From contig JAENYP010000015.1 of the NCBI GenBank assembly GCA_016841725.1, forward strand, positions 44,174 to 108,173: 64,000 nt of DNA. The letters are read 5' to 3'. Position 1 is the stretch's first letter, and each line of letters begins with the position of its first letter. Under the pieces are notes generated by a model. That model was not told the origin of the DNA, did no database searches, and saw only the letters and a program-made list of their open reading frames with translations. The translations under genes were made by a program, and so were the position numbers. The stretch is from Thermincola carboxydiphila (GTDB taxonomy: Bacteria > Bacillota > Thermincolia > Thermincolales > UBA2595). This document shows positions 53,255-62,870 of the stretch, in pieces.

Positions 53255-54508
53255 CTAGTACTTGAGGTTCATGGCCTCCCTCACCTTTTTGATGGTATCC
53301 CGGGCCTTTAAGCGGGCCCTCTGACCGCCTTTTACAAGTATCAGGCTGACCAGGTCCAATTTGGCATCCAGGAGATCCCGGATATCGCTTTCGGAAAAAA
53401 CACCTGCCATATAGTCATCAATTATCGACTGGCCGATCTCCCTGAGGTAATTCTTTTCCCTGCGCGTCCCGGTGAACTCCTTAAATCTGGCCACAACCGT
53501 TTCCGGCAGCCTTTCATTATCTTTGCCATTATCATTATCATTGTCATTAGCCTGGCTGTTACTTTGGCCGGCCAGATTCTCTTTTACATTCAGGATATAT
53601 TGCCTGAGATCATCATAGGAACTATTTTCATACCTGGCCCGGCGTTCCCGGACAGGGGCCAGCATCTGTTCCACAATCTCCAAAAGTTCCTGCTTACAGG
53701 CGACACAACCGCGTTCCGCACTCCGGCAGGCCTGCTGCACATACTCCAGCAATTCATTATTGTAGATTTCCTGGTATTTGTGCACAATACACACCTCGGG
53801 GTGACCCGGGTCTTCCCTGCGTATCCTCTGCGGGTCGGTAACCATGGCATTGACCCGTTTCTTCACCTCATCTGAGGCTGCAGAAATGGCTATATCGTTG
53901 CCATAGCTTTTGCTCATTTTCCTGCCGTCAACCCCGGGGACCAGGGGGAACCTGCCCAGGAGCGCTTTAGGTTCGGGGAACAAGTCTGTCTTGTACAGGA
54001 AATTGAACCTGCGGGCAATTTCCCTGGTTAATTCAATATGGGGCAGCTGGTCTTCCCCCACGGGCACTGTATCAGCCAGATAAACCAGGATATCTGCCGC
54101 CTGAAGCAGCGGGTATCCCAGAAAACCATATGTTGTGATATCTTTGCCCTGTTTTTCAAACTGAGCCAGTTGGTCCTTGTAGGTCGGGCACCTTTCCAGC
54201 CAGGTCAGAGGCGCATTCATCGAAAAATACAGGTGCAGTTCCGCATGTTCCCTGACCGCTGACTGCACAAAAACAGCGCTTTTGACGGGGTCAATACCCA
54301 CACTCAGCCAATCCAGCACCATCTGTCTGGTATCATTGGGCAGATCTGCAGTATCGTCAAACTTGGTGGTCAGGGAATGCAGGTCTGCGACCATAAAAAA
54401 ACACTTGTATTCATCCTGAAGCCCGGCCCAGTTTTCCAAAACACTCAGGTGTCCTATATGCAGCCTTCCCGTAGGTCTCATTCCGCTCAATATTGTGCCT
54501 TTACTCAT
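53255..54508 (-). CDS. trpS: Tryptophanyl-tRNA synthetase with extra C-terminal insertion
   Basis: Charges tRNA-Trp. The 417-residue class I enzyme has GMRPTGRLHIGHLSVL (HIGH-type motif) and the KMSKS loop GRKMSKSYGND. Typical bacterial TrpRS has about 330 residues. Here about 80 residues are inserted before the usual C-terminal helix (GGQRARLKARDTIKKVREAMNL). The insertion includes a simple Asn-Asp repeat (NDNDNDNGKDN, near residue 315) encoded by an imperfect hexamer repeat at 53512-53550. GGAGGAG precedes the ATG. No T-box is visible in the 27 bases upstream. Confidence 0.93.
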   Translation of the reverse strand: MSKGTILSGMRPTGRLHIGHLSVLENWAGLQDEYKCFFMVADLHSLTTKFDDTADLPNDTRQMVLDWLSVGIDPVKSAVFVQSAVREHAELHLYFSMNAPLTWLERCPTYKDQLAQFEKQGKDITTYGFLGYPLLQAADILVYLADTVPVGEDQLPHIELTREIARRFNFLYKTDLFPEPKALLGRFPLVPGVDGRKMSKSYGNDIAISAASDEVKKRVNAMVTDPQRIRREDPGHPEVCIVHKYQEIYNNELLEYVQQACRSAERGCVACKQELLEIVEQMLAPVRERRARYENSSYDDLRQYILNVKENLAGQSNSQANDNDNDNGKDNERLPETVVARFKEFTGTRREKNYLREIGQSIIDDYMAGVFSESDIRDLLDAKLDLVSLILVKGGQRARLKARDTIKKVREAMNLKY

Positions 54509-54535
54509 CTTATCTCCTCCTGTGACAACCTTTTT

Positions 54536-55147
54536 TTAGAACCCTGCTAAACTAAACAGCAAAGTCTCAATAAATCCTACTATTGGCATCAGGACTGCGC
54601 CTATCACTCCAAAAACCATCATCAGGATTAAAATTATAAACCCGTATTTTTCCAGGTTATATACTATATGACTGTATCTTCGCGGCAGGAGTCCAGCCAG
54701 GATTTTTGAACCGTCCAGAGGCGGGACCGGAATGATATTGAAAACCGCCAGGACAATATTAATGGAAATTATGAGATACAGAATCCTCTGGATAACTTCA
54801 CTCTGGGGCATCATTATCCTCCACAACAATACAGTTACCACAGCTATCAGCAGGTTAGTAGCCGGTCCGGCAAGAGCCACCCAGAGCATGCCCCGCTGCC
54901 TGTCACCCTTGAAATGAAACGGGTTAACCGGCACCGGTTTGGCCCATCCGAAATGAAAAAACAGCAGGAATATGGTCCCCAAAGGGTCCAGGTGTTTTAA
55001 TGGGTTTATTGTCAGCCTGCCCAGGTTTTTTGCAGTCGGGTCCCCCAGTCTGGAGGCCACATAGGCATGGGCAAACTCATGCAGAGTAAGCCCCAGCAGC
55101 AGGGCCGGCAGAATGTATATCATTGTCTGAATATCAAAAAACGGCAA
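54536..55147 (-). CDS. Site-2 protease family (M50) membrane metalloprotease
   Basis: A 203-residue multi-pass protein with the zinc motif HEFAHAYVASRLGD near residue 24 and the second-site NPLKHLDPLGTI and NIIPVPPLDGSKIL (NPDG-like). These are the S2P active-site elements of the short YwhC-type family. Substrate unknown. TTG start with GGAG 9 bases upstream. Confidence 0.9.
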   Translation of the reverse strand: MPFFDIQTMIYILPALLLGLTLHEFAHAYVASRLGDPTAKNLGRLTINPLKHLDPLGTIFLLFFHFGWAKPVPVNPFHFKGDRQRGMLWVALAGPATNLLIAVVTVLLWRIMMPQSEVIQRILYLIISINIVLAVFNIIPVPPLDGSKILAGLLPRRYSHIVYNLEKYGFIILILMMVFGVIGAVLMPIVGFIETLLFSLAGF

Positions 55148-55176
55148 AATAATTAACTCCTTTCAGAACCCGTAGA

Positions 55177-57819
55177 TTATGTCTTCCTGACCCCCAGCCC
55201 GTTAAGAAATTCAGCGACAAACTTTAATTCGTCCTCTCTGGTGGCAACTGTACCGTCAAGCCGGGCATCCCTTACGGCATCAAGGGCATCCTTAAAACAG
55301 GGTGAAGGATGATATCCCAGCCTCTTAATATCTTCTCCGTTTATTAACAATTTATTGTGCAAGGCCCGGGCCAGATAGTTTTTAATACGCTCAGTCACAA
55401 CTTCCGCCCCGGCAGCTGCCAGGATAAAGGCAAATCCCTCACCGGATAATTCCCGTACCGCTGAAGCAATCTCACTCATCTTCATTGGCTGTCTGCCGGA
55501 AAGTTTTTTCACAACTTCAGGGCACAGGCACAGCAGCTCACTCATTTTCCTCTGTTCTGCCCTGCTCATCCTCAATTTCTCATCTATCAGAGAAATCTGG
55601 CATCCGGTTTCCCGCACCAGTACCCCCAGGTACAGGATCCATGAGTTCAGCTTGAAGCCGCCACTGGTATTACTGACAAATTCTATTGCAGGAGGCAGCC
55701 TTTTCAGAATCTCCTGTGACTCCTGGCCGGTATTGGCAGCCGGAAGGATAAAAGGCCATATATTCAGTTCACTCATCCTGAGAATAGCGCCGGTGGGTGA
55801 AGCTTCACCCAGGATGTGTTTCAGTTCTTCCCTGACCCGGTCTGCCGAAAGCTTTGCCAGCATCTTGGCTTTAATAGCCCTTTTAATCAGAGACAGTGTC
55901 TGGGTTTCAATCCTAAACACATACCTCTGTTCAAAACGGACTGCTCTCAGTATCCTGGTAGGATCCTCTACAAAACTAAGATTATACAGAACCCTGATAA
56001 TTCCTTCTTCAAGATCACGCCTTCCGCCGAAATAATCCACCAGTTTGCCGAAATTCCTGGCGCTGAGAGTCACAGCCATCGCGTTAATGGTAAAGTCACG
56101 CCTGTAAAGGTCCTGTTTCAGTGAAGATACCTCTACTTTGGGCAGCGCCGCCGGGTATTCGTAATATTCGGTCCTGGCAGTGGCCACATCTATGCGGAAA
56201 TTATCATGAAGGATCACCATAGCAGTACCGAACTTGTCATGAACCCTGACCCTGCCACAGAGGAATTCGGCAAGAGAGCGGGCAAAACCAGGTCCGTCTC
56301 CTTCAACCACCAGGTCAATATCCAGGTTTTCCACTCCCAGGATCAGGTCTCTGACAAAACCGCCGACCACGAAGACACGGTATCCATCCCGGTCGGCCAG
56401 GTAGCTTATCTGTCCGAGCAGATCCCTGATGGGGCCGGAAAGGTTGGCTGCCATAAGACTTTTCAGGTTATCCGAACCGTTGCCGGCTGACACCTGTGTG
56501 ATATTATATATTCGTTCATATTTTTCCGGGTAGTGTTCCCCGTGAAGTGACCTTAAGACATCTGTCCGGGATACTATCCCTGCAATCCGGCCATTATTAA
56601 TTACCGGAAGCCTTCCTATGTTATGGTCTATCATCAGGTGCTGGATTTCGGGCAGGGTTGTCTTTCCTGAAATCGTGATTACCCTCCGGGACATAAAGCC
56701 TTTGACCGGCGCATGGCCAAGACCGTGGTGTTTGGCCTTATCAGTGTCGCGCCGGGAAATAATCCCAACCATTTTCTGCCCGTCAACCACTGGTAGCCCT
56801 GTATGACCATACCTCAGCAGTATTTTGCCTGCTTCCTCTATAGTTGTATCCAGAGTTACTGTTTTCACAGGGGCAGACATGATGTTCTCAGCTGTTACTT
56901 CCGGCCTCACATGCTCCTTTAGCAGGATTTTTATTTTATTGATAATTGTCTCAACATTTCCGTCCCTGACAGTTGCCGATGCCGCCATAGCATGCCCGCC
57001 GCCGTTAAAACCGGCCAGTATTCTGGACACATCCACCGCTCTGTCCTGGCTCCGGCCCACAATATGGACCCGGTCATCCATGAGGACAGCTGCTATAGCC
57101 ACATCAGCATTGGAGACATCAACCATTTTATGCACCAGTAAGGCCAGCCCCCCGACATATTCCCCAATTTCTCCACTGGTGATAAGGATTTTCACCCCGT
57201 TTATATCATATGACTCTGAAGTTACAATGAGTTTGTTCAAAAGGTCTTTTTGCTTTTCAGACAGTGGTCTGTCAATAAATTCCGAAACTACCGGGAGCTT
57301 CGCCCCATGTGACAGCAAATAAGCAACAGCCTCCGCATCCCTTGAGGTTGTACTGGTAAAGGTCAGACAGTCAGTATCCTCATAAATTCCCAGGGCAAAA
57401 ACCGTGGCCTCAAAAGAGTTTATGACAAGGCCCTGTTTCTTCATTATTTCAACCAGGATAGTAGTGGCCGCACCAACTTCCTCAATTACCTCCAATGAAC
57501 CCTTAATGTCATCAGCAGAAGCCGGATGGTGATCATAGATGTATACTTCAATTGCCGGATTATCCAGGACCCCACGTACTTCCCCAATCCTGGAAATGCC
57601 TTTGGTATCAACCAGAATAAGCCGGGTCACTTCTTTAAAATCAATATCCCGTGCCAGCCGGAAATTAAAGGTGTCCTTATGAAGAGACATGAATTCTCTC
57701 ACATTCCGCTGCAGTTTCCCGCTGTACACCAGTTCGGCATCAGGAAACAGCTTTTTGGCGGCTATCATTGAAGCCAGTCCATCAAAATCTGTATTGTTAT
57801 GGCTGACTATTATCTCCAT
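55177..57819 (-). CDS. DHH-CBS-CBS-nucleotidyltransferase fusion (CCA/A-adding type)
   Basis: An 880-residue fusion. Residues 1-300 form a DHH phosphoesterase (NNTDFDGLASMIAAKKL, IYDHHPAS near 96, GGGHAMAAS near 275); two CBS domains follow (about 305-430, with ENIMSAPVKTVTLD and VKGFMSRRVITIS); from about 475 is a poly(A)-polymerase/tRNA nucleotidyltransferase head (VVGGFVRDLILG, then the metal site DIDLVVEGDG) with its RNA-binding C terminus. Long fusions of this kind exist in Clostridia and Aquifex, where the nucleotidyltransferase acts on tRNA 3' ends. Whether this one adds CCA, only A, or a separate CC-adding enzyme is needed cannot be told. GGAGG precedes the ATG. Confidence 0.9.
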   Translation of the reverse strand: MEIIVSHNNTDFDGLASMIAAKKLFPDAELVYSGKLQRNVREFMSLHKDTFNFRLARDIDFKEVTRLILVDTKGISRIGEVRGVLDNPAIEVYIYDHHPASADDIKGSLEVIEEVGAATTILVEIMKKQGLVINSFEATVFALGIYEDTDCLTFTSTTSRDAEAVAYLLSHGAKLPVVSEFIDRPLSEKQKDLLNKLIVTSESYDINGVKILITSGEIGEYVGGLALLVHKMVDVSNADVAIAAVLMDDRVHIVGRSQDRAVDVSRILAGFNGGGHAMAASATVRDGNVETIINKIKILLKEHVRPEVTAENIMSAPVKTVTLDTTIEEAGKILLRYGHTGLPVVDGQKMVGIISRRDTDKAKHHGLGHAPVKGFMSRRVITISGKTTLPEIQHLMIDHNIGRLPVINNGRIAGIVSRTDVLRSLHGEHYPEKYERIYNITQVSAGNGSDNLKSLMAANLSGPIRDLLGQISYLADRDGYRVFVVGGFVRDLILGVENLDIDLVVEGDGPGFARSLAEFLCGRVRVHDKFGTAMVILHDNFRIDVATARTEYYEYPAALPKVEVSSLKQDLYRRDFTINAMAVTLSARNFGKLVDYFGGRRDLEEGIIRVLYNLSFVEDPTRILRAVRFEQRYVFRIETQTLSLIKRAIKAKMLAKLSADRVREELKHILGEASPTGAILRMSELNIWPFILPAANTGQESQEILKRLPPAIEFVSNTSGGFKLNSWILYLGVLVRETGCQISLIDEKLRMSRAEQRKMSELLCLCPEVVKKLSGRQPMKMSEIASAVRELSGEGFAFILAAAGAEVVTERIKNYLARALHNKLLINGEDIKRLGYHPSPCFKDALDAVRDARLDGTVATREDELKFVAEFLNGLGVRKT

Positions 57820-57878
57820 ACCTGTCCTCCTTGTGCCGTTACCGGAATATTATATCATACCGCAGCAAAGCAGCAAAC

Positions 57879-57992
57879 GGAAGTCAGAATTCATAATGCT
57901 CTTCTGCAATAACGGCTACAATGAAAATTATAGATAAGTTTCAGGATAAAATCAATGTCATTCTGACTCCTGTCGCCTGAATTCTGACTCCT
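57879..57992. repeat. MITE-like element, copy B
   Basis: A 114-bp stretch with inverted ends GGAAGTCAGAATTCA and TGAATTCTGACTCC. Its core GAAAATTATAGATAAG..ATAAAATCAATG matches copy A at 32450-32485 with few changes. No coding capacity. The flanks within 57820-58055 contain only the hairpin at 58024-58052. Confidence 0.75.
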
Positions 57993-58023
57993 TATCCTCA
58001 CACAGCCGGAGCACCCCTACAGC

Positions 58024-58052
58024 AACGGGGTGGGCACAAGCCCCACCCCGTT
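58024..58052. terminator. Strong GC hairpin downstream of lysA
   Basis: AACGGGGTGGGC pairs with GCCCCACCCCGTT (one bulged C). It is 3 bases past the lysA stop on the minus strand. The U-rich side (TTATTTTAA) is on the plus strand, so as a lysA terminator it would lack a U-tract; direction is uncertain. Confidence 0.55.
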
Positions 58053-58055
58053 ATT

Positions 58056-59411
58056 TTAACCTGATATTTTTAAGTCTGCGTGCGTTTTAGACATCCCTTT
58101 TTTCATTCTTTCCGGCAAGACATCATTTCTTACAATATCATCAAAGGTTTCCCTTTTCACTACAAGGTCAGCCCGGCCTTCCCTGACAAAAACCACCGCA
58201 GGTTTGCCCAGTCTGTTGTAGTTGCTGGACATAGAGTAGTTATATGCTCCGGTGCTGGAAACCGCCAGAATATCACCCTGTTGGGCTTCGGGCACATGCA
58301 GGTCCCAAATCAGCATATCACCTGACTCACAGCATTTTCCGGCTATCGATACCTCTTCAATCTTCTGTCTGTCAGCCTTATTGGCAAGTATCGCCTCATA
58401 ACGTGCCTGGTAGAGCGCCGGTCTGGGATTATCAGTCATTCCCCCGTCAACAGCAACATATTTCCTGACACCGGGAATATCCTTGACAGTCCCCACAGTG
58501 TAAAGGGTAACCCCTGCTGTTCCCACAATGGAACGACCCGGCTCAATAATGACCCTGGGCATCGGATATTGGTTTTCCTCACACTGCTGTCTGATTGTCT
58601 CCATTACCATGGCAGCATAAGTCTTAATACTTGCCGGTTTATCTCCGGAAGCATAATATATCCCGAAACCGCCTCCCAGGTTAAGCTCAGCAAACCTGTG
58701 CCCCGTTTCCCGGTGAACTTTTATCAGGAATTCCATCATAACTTCAGCCGTATGCTGGTAGGATTCCAGTTCAAATATCTGTGAACCTATATGGCAATGC
58801 AATCCAATTAGATTGATGTTATCATACGCCAAGGCCCTTTTAATCCCTTCAAGCGCCTGACCATTGCTGACAACAAGGCCAAACTTGGAGTCAATCTGTC
58901 CTGTCTGAATGTATTCATGTGTATGTGCCTCTATCCCAGGGGTTACTCTGATGAGAACATCGGTCCTGGTATGCATCCTGCCGGATATCTCGTTAATTTT
59001 ATCCAGTTCCTGCATATTGTCGGCAACAATTCTTCCTATACCTGCATCCATAGCCATTCGCAATTCTTCAGATGACTTGTTGTTGCCGTGAAAATAAATC
59101 AATTCCGGAGGAAAATCGGCTTTAAGGGCAGTATACAATTCCCCTCCTGACACCACATCAAGCCCTAATCCTTCAGATTCTATGAGTCTGCACATCGCTA
59201 AGGTAAGAAAAGCCTTACTGGCATAAATCACCAGAGAGTCTGGATAAGTTCCGGTAAATGCCTCATAGTACTGCCGGCAATTATCCCTCAAGTGCTCTTC
59301 ATCCATTACATACAAAGGTGTGCCAAATTCCCTGGCAAGTTCAACAGTATCACATCCGCCAACCTCCAGGTGTCCTTTATCATTGATTCGCATAGTCCCG
59401 TGCAATTTCAC
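58056..59411 (-). CDS. lysA: Diaminopimelate decarboxylase
   Basis: LysA decarboxylates meso-diaminopimelate to lysine. The 451-residue PLP enzyme has the cofactor lysine in VIYASKAFLTLAM, HCHIGSQIFELESY, LNLGGGFGIYY, EPGRSIVGTAG and CESGDML near the C terminus. GTG at 59411 follows GGGAGG with an 11-base spacer; an internal ATG six codons later (MRINDKGHLEV) is also possible. Confidence 0.94.
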   Translation of the reverse strand: MKLHGTMRINDKGHLEVGGCDTVELAREFGTPLYVMDEEHLRDNCRQYYEAFTGTYPDSLVIYASKAFLTLAMCRLIESEGLGLDVVSGGELYTALKADFPPELIYFHGNNKSSEELRMAMDAGIGRIVADNMQELDKINEISGRMHTRTDVLIRVTPGIEAHTHEYIQTGQIDSKFGLVVSNGQALEGIKRALAYDNINLIGLHCHIGSQIFELESYQHTAEVMMEFLIKVHRETGHRFAELNLGGGFGIYYASGDKPASIKTYAAMVMETIRQQCEENQYPMPRVIIEPGRSIVGTAGVTLYTVGTVKDIPGVRKYVAVDGGMTDNPRPALYQARYEAILANKADRQKIEEVSIAGKCCESGDMLIWDLHVPEAQQGDILAVSSTGAYNYSMSSNYNRLGKPAVVFVREGRADLVVKRETFDDIVRNDVLPERMKKGMSKTHADLKISG

Positions 59412-59545
59412 TGTCCGGATTACCTCCCTAATATTTAGCTTCTGTGCAAATAAACAATTCCCCGGTAACAAAAGAAAATTTTCATTAAATTTTAACACAT
59501 ATTGTACCCACAGTCAATTGCTGAAGGGGAAAAGAAAAGGAGCGC

Positions 59546-59743
59546 CTATTTAAGACACTCCCTGCTATTGCTGCTCTTTCCTGATGTCAGTTCAAGGATT
59601 ACCGCAAAATCCCGGGTGTTCTCTGCATTGATGCTTTGTGCATTCACTGGCGGAGTGTGGTCTACAACACTTTTGCTCTCACGGGCCTTCGTCAAAACCA
59701 GAGGTTTAAAATATGCCGAATTAACCAGAGATGAAATGTGCAC
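59546..59743 (-). CDS. Small hypothetical protein, 65 aa
   Basis: Not recognised. It is supported mainly by an excellent ribosome binding site, GGGAGGAG, 5 bases before a GTG start. The sequence MHISSLVNSAYFKPLVLTKA is followed by a polar Ser/Asn-rich stretch and ends SGKSSNSRECLK. No membrane segment. It lies alone between lysA and the MetE/UroD-like gene. Confidence 0.5.
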   Translation of the reverse strand: MHISSLVNSAYFKPLVLTKARESKSVVDHTPPVNAQSINAENTRDFAVILELTSGKSSNSRECLK

Positions 59744-59823
59744 CTTAACTCCTCCCTTGCCCAGTTATTCCGTATCCCTTATTAAATATTTATCGGAGCA
59801 ATACTACAAAAACTTTAGCTTTT

Positions 59824-60867
59824 TTACACTAAATTATATTTTTGTTTGAAATATTCGGAAACTCTCCTGAGCACATCAAAGGCTCTGGCAACCGTTGCCG
59901 TTCCATCCAAATTGACCAGGCAGCACCTTGCCGGCGCTAACCAAGCCTGCCGAATAACAGTTTCTATTGGGATGCCGCGGCTGTCCAGGTATTTCCACAG
60001 CTGCTCCAACTGGCCGGTCAGGGTTTCCACCGATTCCTGAACATATTCCTCTGTCAGGGTGGGTACTATGCCCCATGATATGATTCCTCCTTTTTCGAGA
60101 AACGCCTTAATCTGATCGACATACCTGACGAAAATATTACCATTACTGAAGATGTCAACAGAGAGTATATCAAGGTCAAGTGTCTCCAGCAGGAAAGACC
60201 AGTCAGGGTTGCCGCAGAGGTGAATCCCTTTGGGACCCTCAATCAGACCTAGGAAATCACGGTAGTCCTTGCCGGCTTTTTCGGCGGGATATCCCGTAAA
60301 AGAGCCAAATATAAAGCTCAGCCCGGGTTCATCTATCCAAACAAAACTATTTGGATTGACCTCAGTCATTTCCCGGTACTGGACATTGATCTTCCTTGAC
60401 ATAAACTCATATAAAAAATACCTTACTTCATCATTATAGATTATCGGTTTCCTGTTTTCGTCAGTAATCTTAAGTCCAAAGCTTATGGGCCCGATGGACT
60501 GCCCCCTGATCAGGGGATATTTTGTTATCTCGGGGTTCTCCAGAAACTTCCGGTATACAGCTGAATACCTTCCCTGAATCCGAAAATAGTCGTCACTGTC
60601 GAAGTTTTCCACATACCTATTGAGTTCCCGGTAAAACTCAGACGTATCAAACAGGATGCGCTGTTCATCCTCATCTATCCTGATACCCGGGAAGTTATCG
60701 GTTATCTGAACATACATGTCTTCATAAAAACCGGCATGCGGCAATTGCGGCCAAAACGGTATATCAACACCCAGAGCCAGTTTCATGGCCTCATCCACCT
60801 GATCATGGGGCAGAATCCCCATAGCGGTTGTCATACAGTTACCTGGGAGTCTGTATTTTGTTTCCAT
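59824..60867 (-). CDS. MetE/UroD-superfamily methyltransferase-like protein
   Basis: A 347-residue barrel protein. PGNCMTTAMGILPHDQVDEAMKLAL opens it, and GIHLCGNPDWSFLL with a later PARCCLVNLDG resemble the zinc-binding His/Cys and Cys positions of cobalamin-independent methionine synthase. It is close in kind to clostridial uroporphyrinogen-decarboxylase/methionine-synthase-like proteins of corrinoid or thiol metabolism. It has no companion corrinoid protein here. ATG at 60867 follows AAAGGGGG; an upstream frame to 60957 has no site. Confidence 0.78.
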   Translation of the reverse strand: METKYRLPGNCMTTAMGILPHDQVDEAMKLALGVDIPFWPQLPHAGFYEDMYVQITDNFPGIRIDEDEQRILFDTSEFYRELNRYVENFDSDDYFRIQGRYSAVYRKFLENPEITKYPLIRGQSIGPISFGLKITDENRKPIIYNDEVRYFLYEFMSRKINVQYREMTEVNPNSFVWIDEPGLSFIFGSFTGYPAEKAGKDYRDFLGLIEGPKGIHLCGNPDWSFLLETLDLDILSVDIFSNGNIFVRYVDQIKAFLEKGGIISWGIVPTLTEEYVQESVETLTGQLEQLWKYLDSRGIPIETVIRQAWLAPARCCLVNLDGTATVARAFDVLRRVSEYFKQKYNLV

Positions 60868-60999
60868 TTTCAGGTATCCCCCTTTCCTTTTTTTGGTTTT
60901 TAATTTATAATAATTATTGCTGTTCCTTGAATATATTTTAACGCTAATTACGTACAATTTCTGTGATATGTGTCATAAATTGGTATGATATTGAGATAC

Positions 61000-61330
61000 T
61001 AATACAGTCGGCAATCAGAAATACAGTCGGCAGGTTCACTGCAATTATCGCTGCTCTGGTGGCAGCAGTATACCCGCCCTTAATCTGGAGTACCAGCGCA
61101 TTTTTGATAGAGTCACTTTACTTTCTTATTCTTGACATATATATATACAATAATTCTGGCACTGGACCAGGACTCTTTGGCTGCCACCGGAATCAGCGGT
61201 ATCTTTTTCGGCGCAGCTGTGCTGACAAAGCCCCAGTTGGCGCCGTTTTTCTTCGTTCCCTTTGTCCTGGCCCGGTTTCAGCAAAAAAAAAGGAACACCT
61301 TAAGCAAGCAGTGCGCCTTGTCCGGGTCAG
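61000..61330 (+). pseudogene. Remnant of a membrane glycosyltransferase (GT39/ArnT-like)
   Basis: Two adjacent plus-strand frames together read like the inner part of a dolichyl-phosphate-mannose or ArnT-like glycosyltransferase: first GRFTAIIAALVAAVYPPLIWSTSAFLIESLYFLIL, then, shifted by one base near 61140-61160, SLAATGISGIFFGAAVLTKPQLAPFFFVPFVL. The catalytic N-terminal part and the C-terminal half are missing and there is no start or ribosome binding site. It fills the space between the MetE/UroD-like gene and the ABC operon; 60868-60999 shows nothing else apart from a 12-base direct repeat ATACAGTCGGCA near 61001 and 61020. Confidence 0.6.
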
Positions 61331-62112
61331 TTACTGACCAACAAATTATTCAGTTCATTCCACCTTTCGCTGAAACCTGCACTTCCCACTGTCCGAGGCC
61401 TTGGCAGTTCGTTTGGGATAACTTTTTTAATCGTACCGGGACGGCTGCTCATTACTGCAATCCTGTTGCCCAGGATCACTGCCTCTTCAATATTGTGTGT
61501 AATAAACACAATTGTCGGGTGAAATTTTTCCCATATTTTAATCAGTTCATTCTGGAGTGACGTTCTGGTCTGGGAATCAACACTGGCAAAAGGCTCATCC
61601 ATCAAAAGGACTTTTGGATGTATTGTAAGGGCTCGCGCTATAGCAGCTCGCTGCTTCATCCCCCCTGAGAGCTGGTGTGGATAATAATCTTCAAATTCCT
61701 CCAATCCGACAAGGGCCAGATTTTGTTTCACGGTGTCCCTGATTTCCTTCTCCGGGGCCTTCTTATTTACTTTTAAGGGAAAGGCGACATTTTCCTTTAC
61801 CGTTTTCCATGGCAGCAGCTGGTCAAAATCCTGAAACACAACTATACGGTCAGGGCCGGGGCCCCGGACAGGATTTTCTCCCAGCATAATCTCCCCGCTA
61901 TCCGCTCTTTCCAGCCCGGCAATACAGCGTAAAAGCGTTGTTTTACCACAGCCGGAGGGTCCCAGAATACACACAAAGTCACCTTCATTTATCTTAATAC
62001 TGACATTTGACAAAGCTGCCAGGTTTTGGCTGCCGCCGGTAAACGTTTTATTGATATTAATAATTCTCAGTTTCCTGGATTCTTCTCGGTGTATCAGGCT
62101 GTCATTCCCCAT
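61327..62112 (-). CDS. ABC transporter ATP-binding protein (SsuB/TauB type)
   Basis: A 261-residue ATPase with Walker A LGPSGCGKTTLLRCIAGL, signature LSGGMKQRAAIARAL, Walker B VLLMDEPFASVDSQTR and the switch His in FITHNIEEAVIL. It belongs to the nitrate/sulfonate/taurine/thiamine-precursor import group. It overlaps the permease gene by 19 bases. Third gene of the operon. Confidence 0.93.
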   Translation of the reverse strand: MGNDSLIHREESRKLRIININKTFTGGSQNLAALSNVSIKINEGDFVCILGPSGCGKTTLLRCIAGLERADSGEIMLGENPVRGPGPDRIVVFQDFDQLLPWKTVKENVAFPLKVNKKAPEKEIRDTVKQNLALVGLEEFEDYYPHQLSGGMKQRAAIARALTIHPKVLLMDEPFASVDSQTRTSLQNELIKIWEKFHPTIVFITHNIEEAVILGNRIAVMSSRPGTIKKVIPNELPRPRTVGSAGFSERWNELNNLLVSN

Positions 62113-62870
62113 TTTTTTACCGTTTTCCTTTCTATTAATCCAAATAAGATATCTTCAATAAGGATCCCAATAACCATAATCACAATGAGTGCTGCAAAAA
62201 CACCGGAAACGTTGATAAAATACCTCTGCTGGTAAATGTACCAGCCCAGGCCCCCCTGAGTTCCAGAGGTTCCAAAAATCATTTCTGCAGCTATCAGGGC
62301 CCGCCAGGACCGCGCCCACCCAATCTTAAGTCCTGCCAGCAGGTAGGGAAATGCCGCCGGCAGCATAATTGATATGGCCAGTCTCGGGCCTGACAGTCCG
62401 ATATTTTGTCCTACTTCCCTGTAAATGGCAGGGATAGCTTTGAAACCTGCCATTATGTTAAGAATCATGGGCCACAATATGGCGTGTACTATTATAAATA
62501 CAATGGGTTCCTGGCCTGTACCGAACCATAGTATAGCCAGAGGCAGCAGAGCTATTCCGGGCAGGGGGTGCATAATGGTAACTGCCGTATCCACAAAACC
62601 TGCTATAGTCTGTGATGAAATAGCCAGTATTGACAAAACCAGGGCTAAAACCACGCCGATAAACAACCCCAGAACGATCAGATAAAGGGAATAACCCATT
62701 AACCCAAATAATTCGCCACTGGCAATAACCTCTGCAAGAGCTTTGAAAATATCCATAAGAGAGGGAAATAACCGTTCGGCTTTTGGGAAAATTCCGGACC
62801 TTACAGTACCTTCCCAGAGGACTGACAAGCCAATGATAAATATTAACCTATTGATGAATTTCTTTTTCAT
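62094..62870 (-). CDS. ABC transporter permease (SsuC/TauC type)
   Basis: A 258-residue permease with about six membrane helices and the EAA-like cytoplasmic loop in YREVGQNIGLSGPRLAISIMLPAAFPYLLAGLKIGWARSWRALIAAE. ATG at 62870 overlaps the binding-protein stop (ATGA) and has AGGAAG 8 bases upstream, so it is preferred to the longer frame from 62954. Confidence 0.92.
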   Translation of the reverse strand: MKKKFINRLIFIIGLSVLWEGTVRSGIFPKAERLFPSLMDIFKALAEVIASGELFGLMGYSLYLIVLGLFIGVVLALVLSILAISSQTIAGFVDTAVTIMHPLPGIALLPLAILWFGTGQEPIVFIIVHAILWPMILNIMAGFKAIPAIYREVGQNIGLSGPRLAISIMLPAAFPYLLAGLKIGWARSWRALIAAEMIFGTSGTQGGLGWYIYQQRYFINVSGVFAALIVIMVIGILIEDILFGLIERKTVKKWGMTA

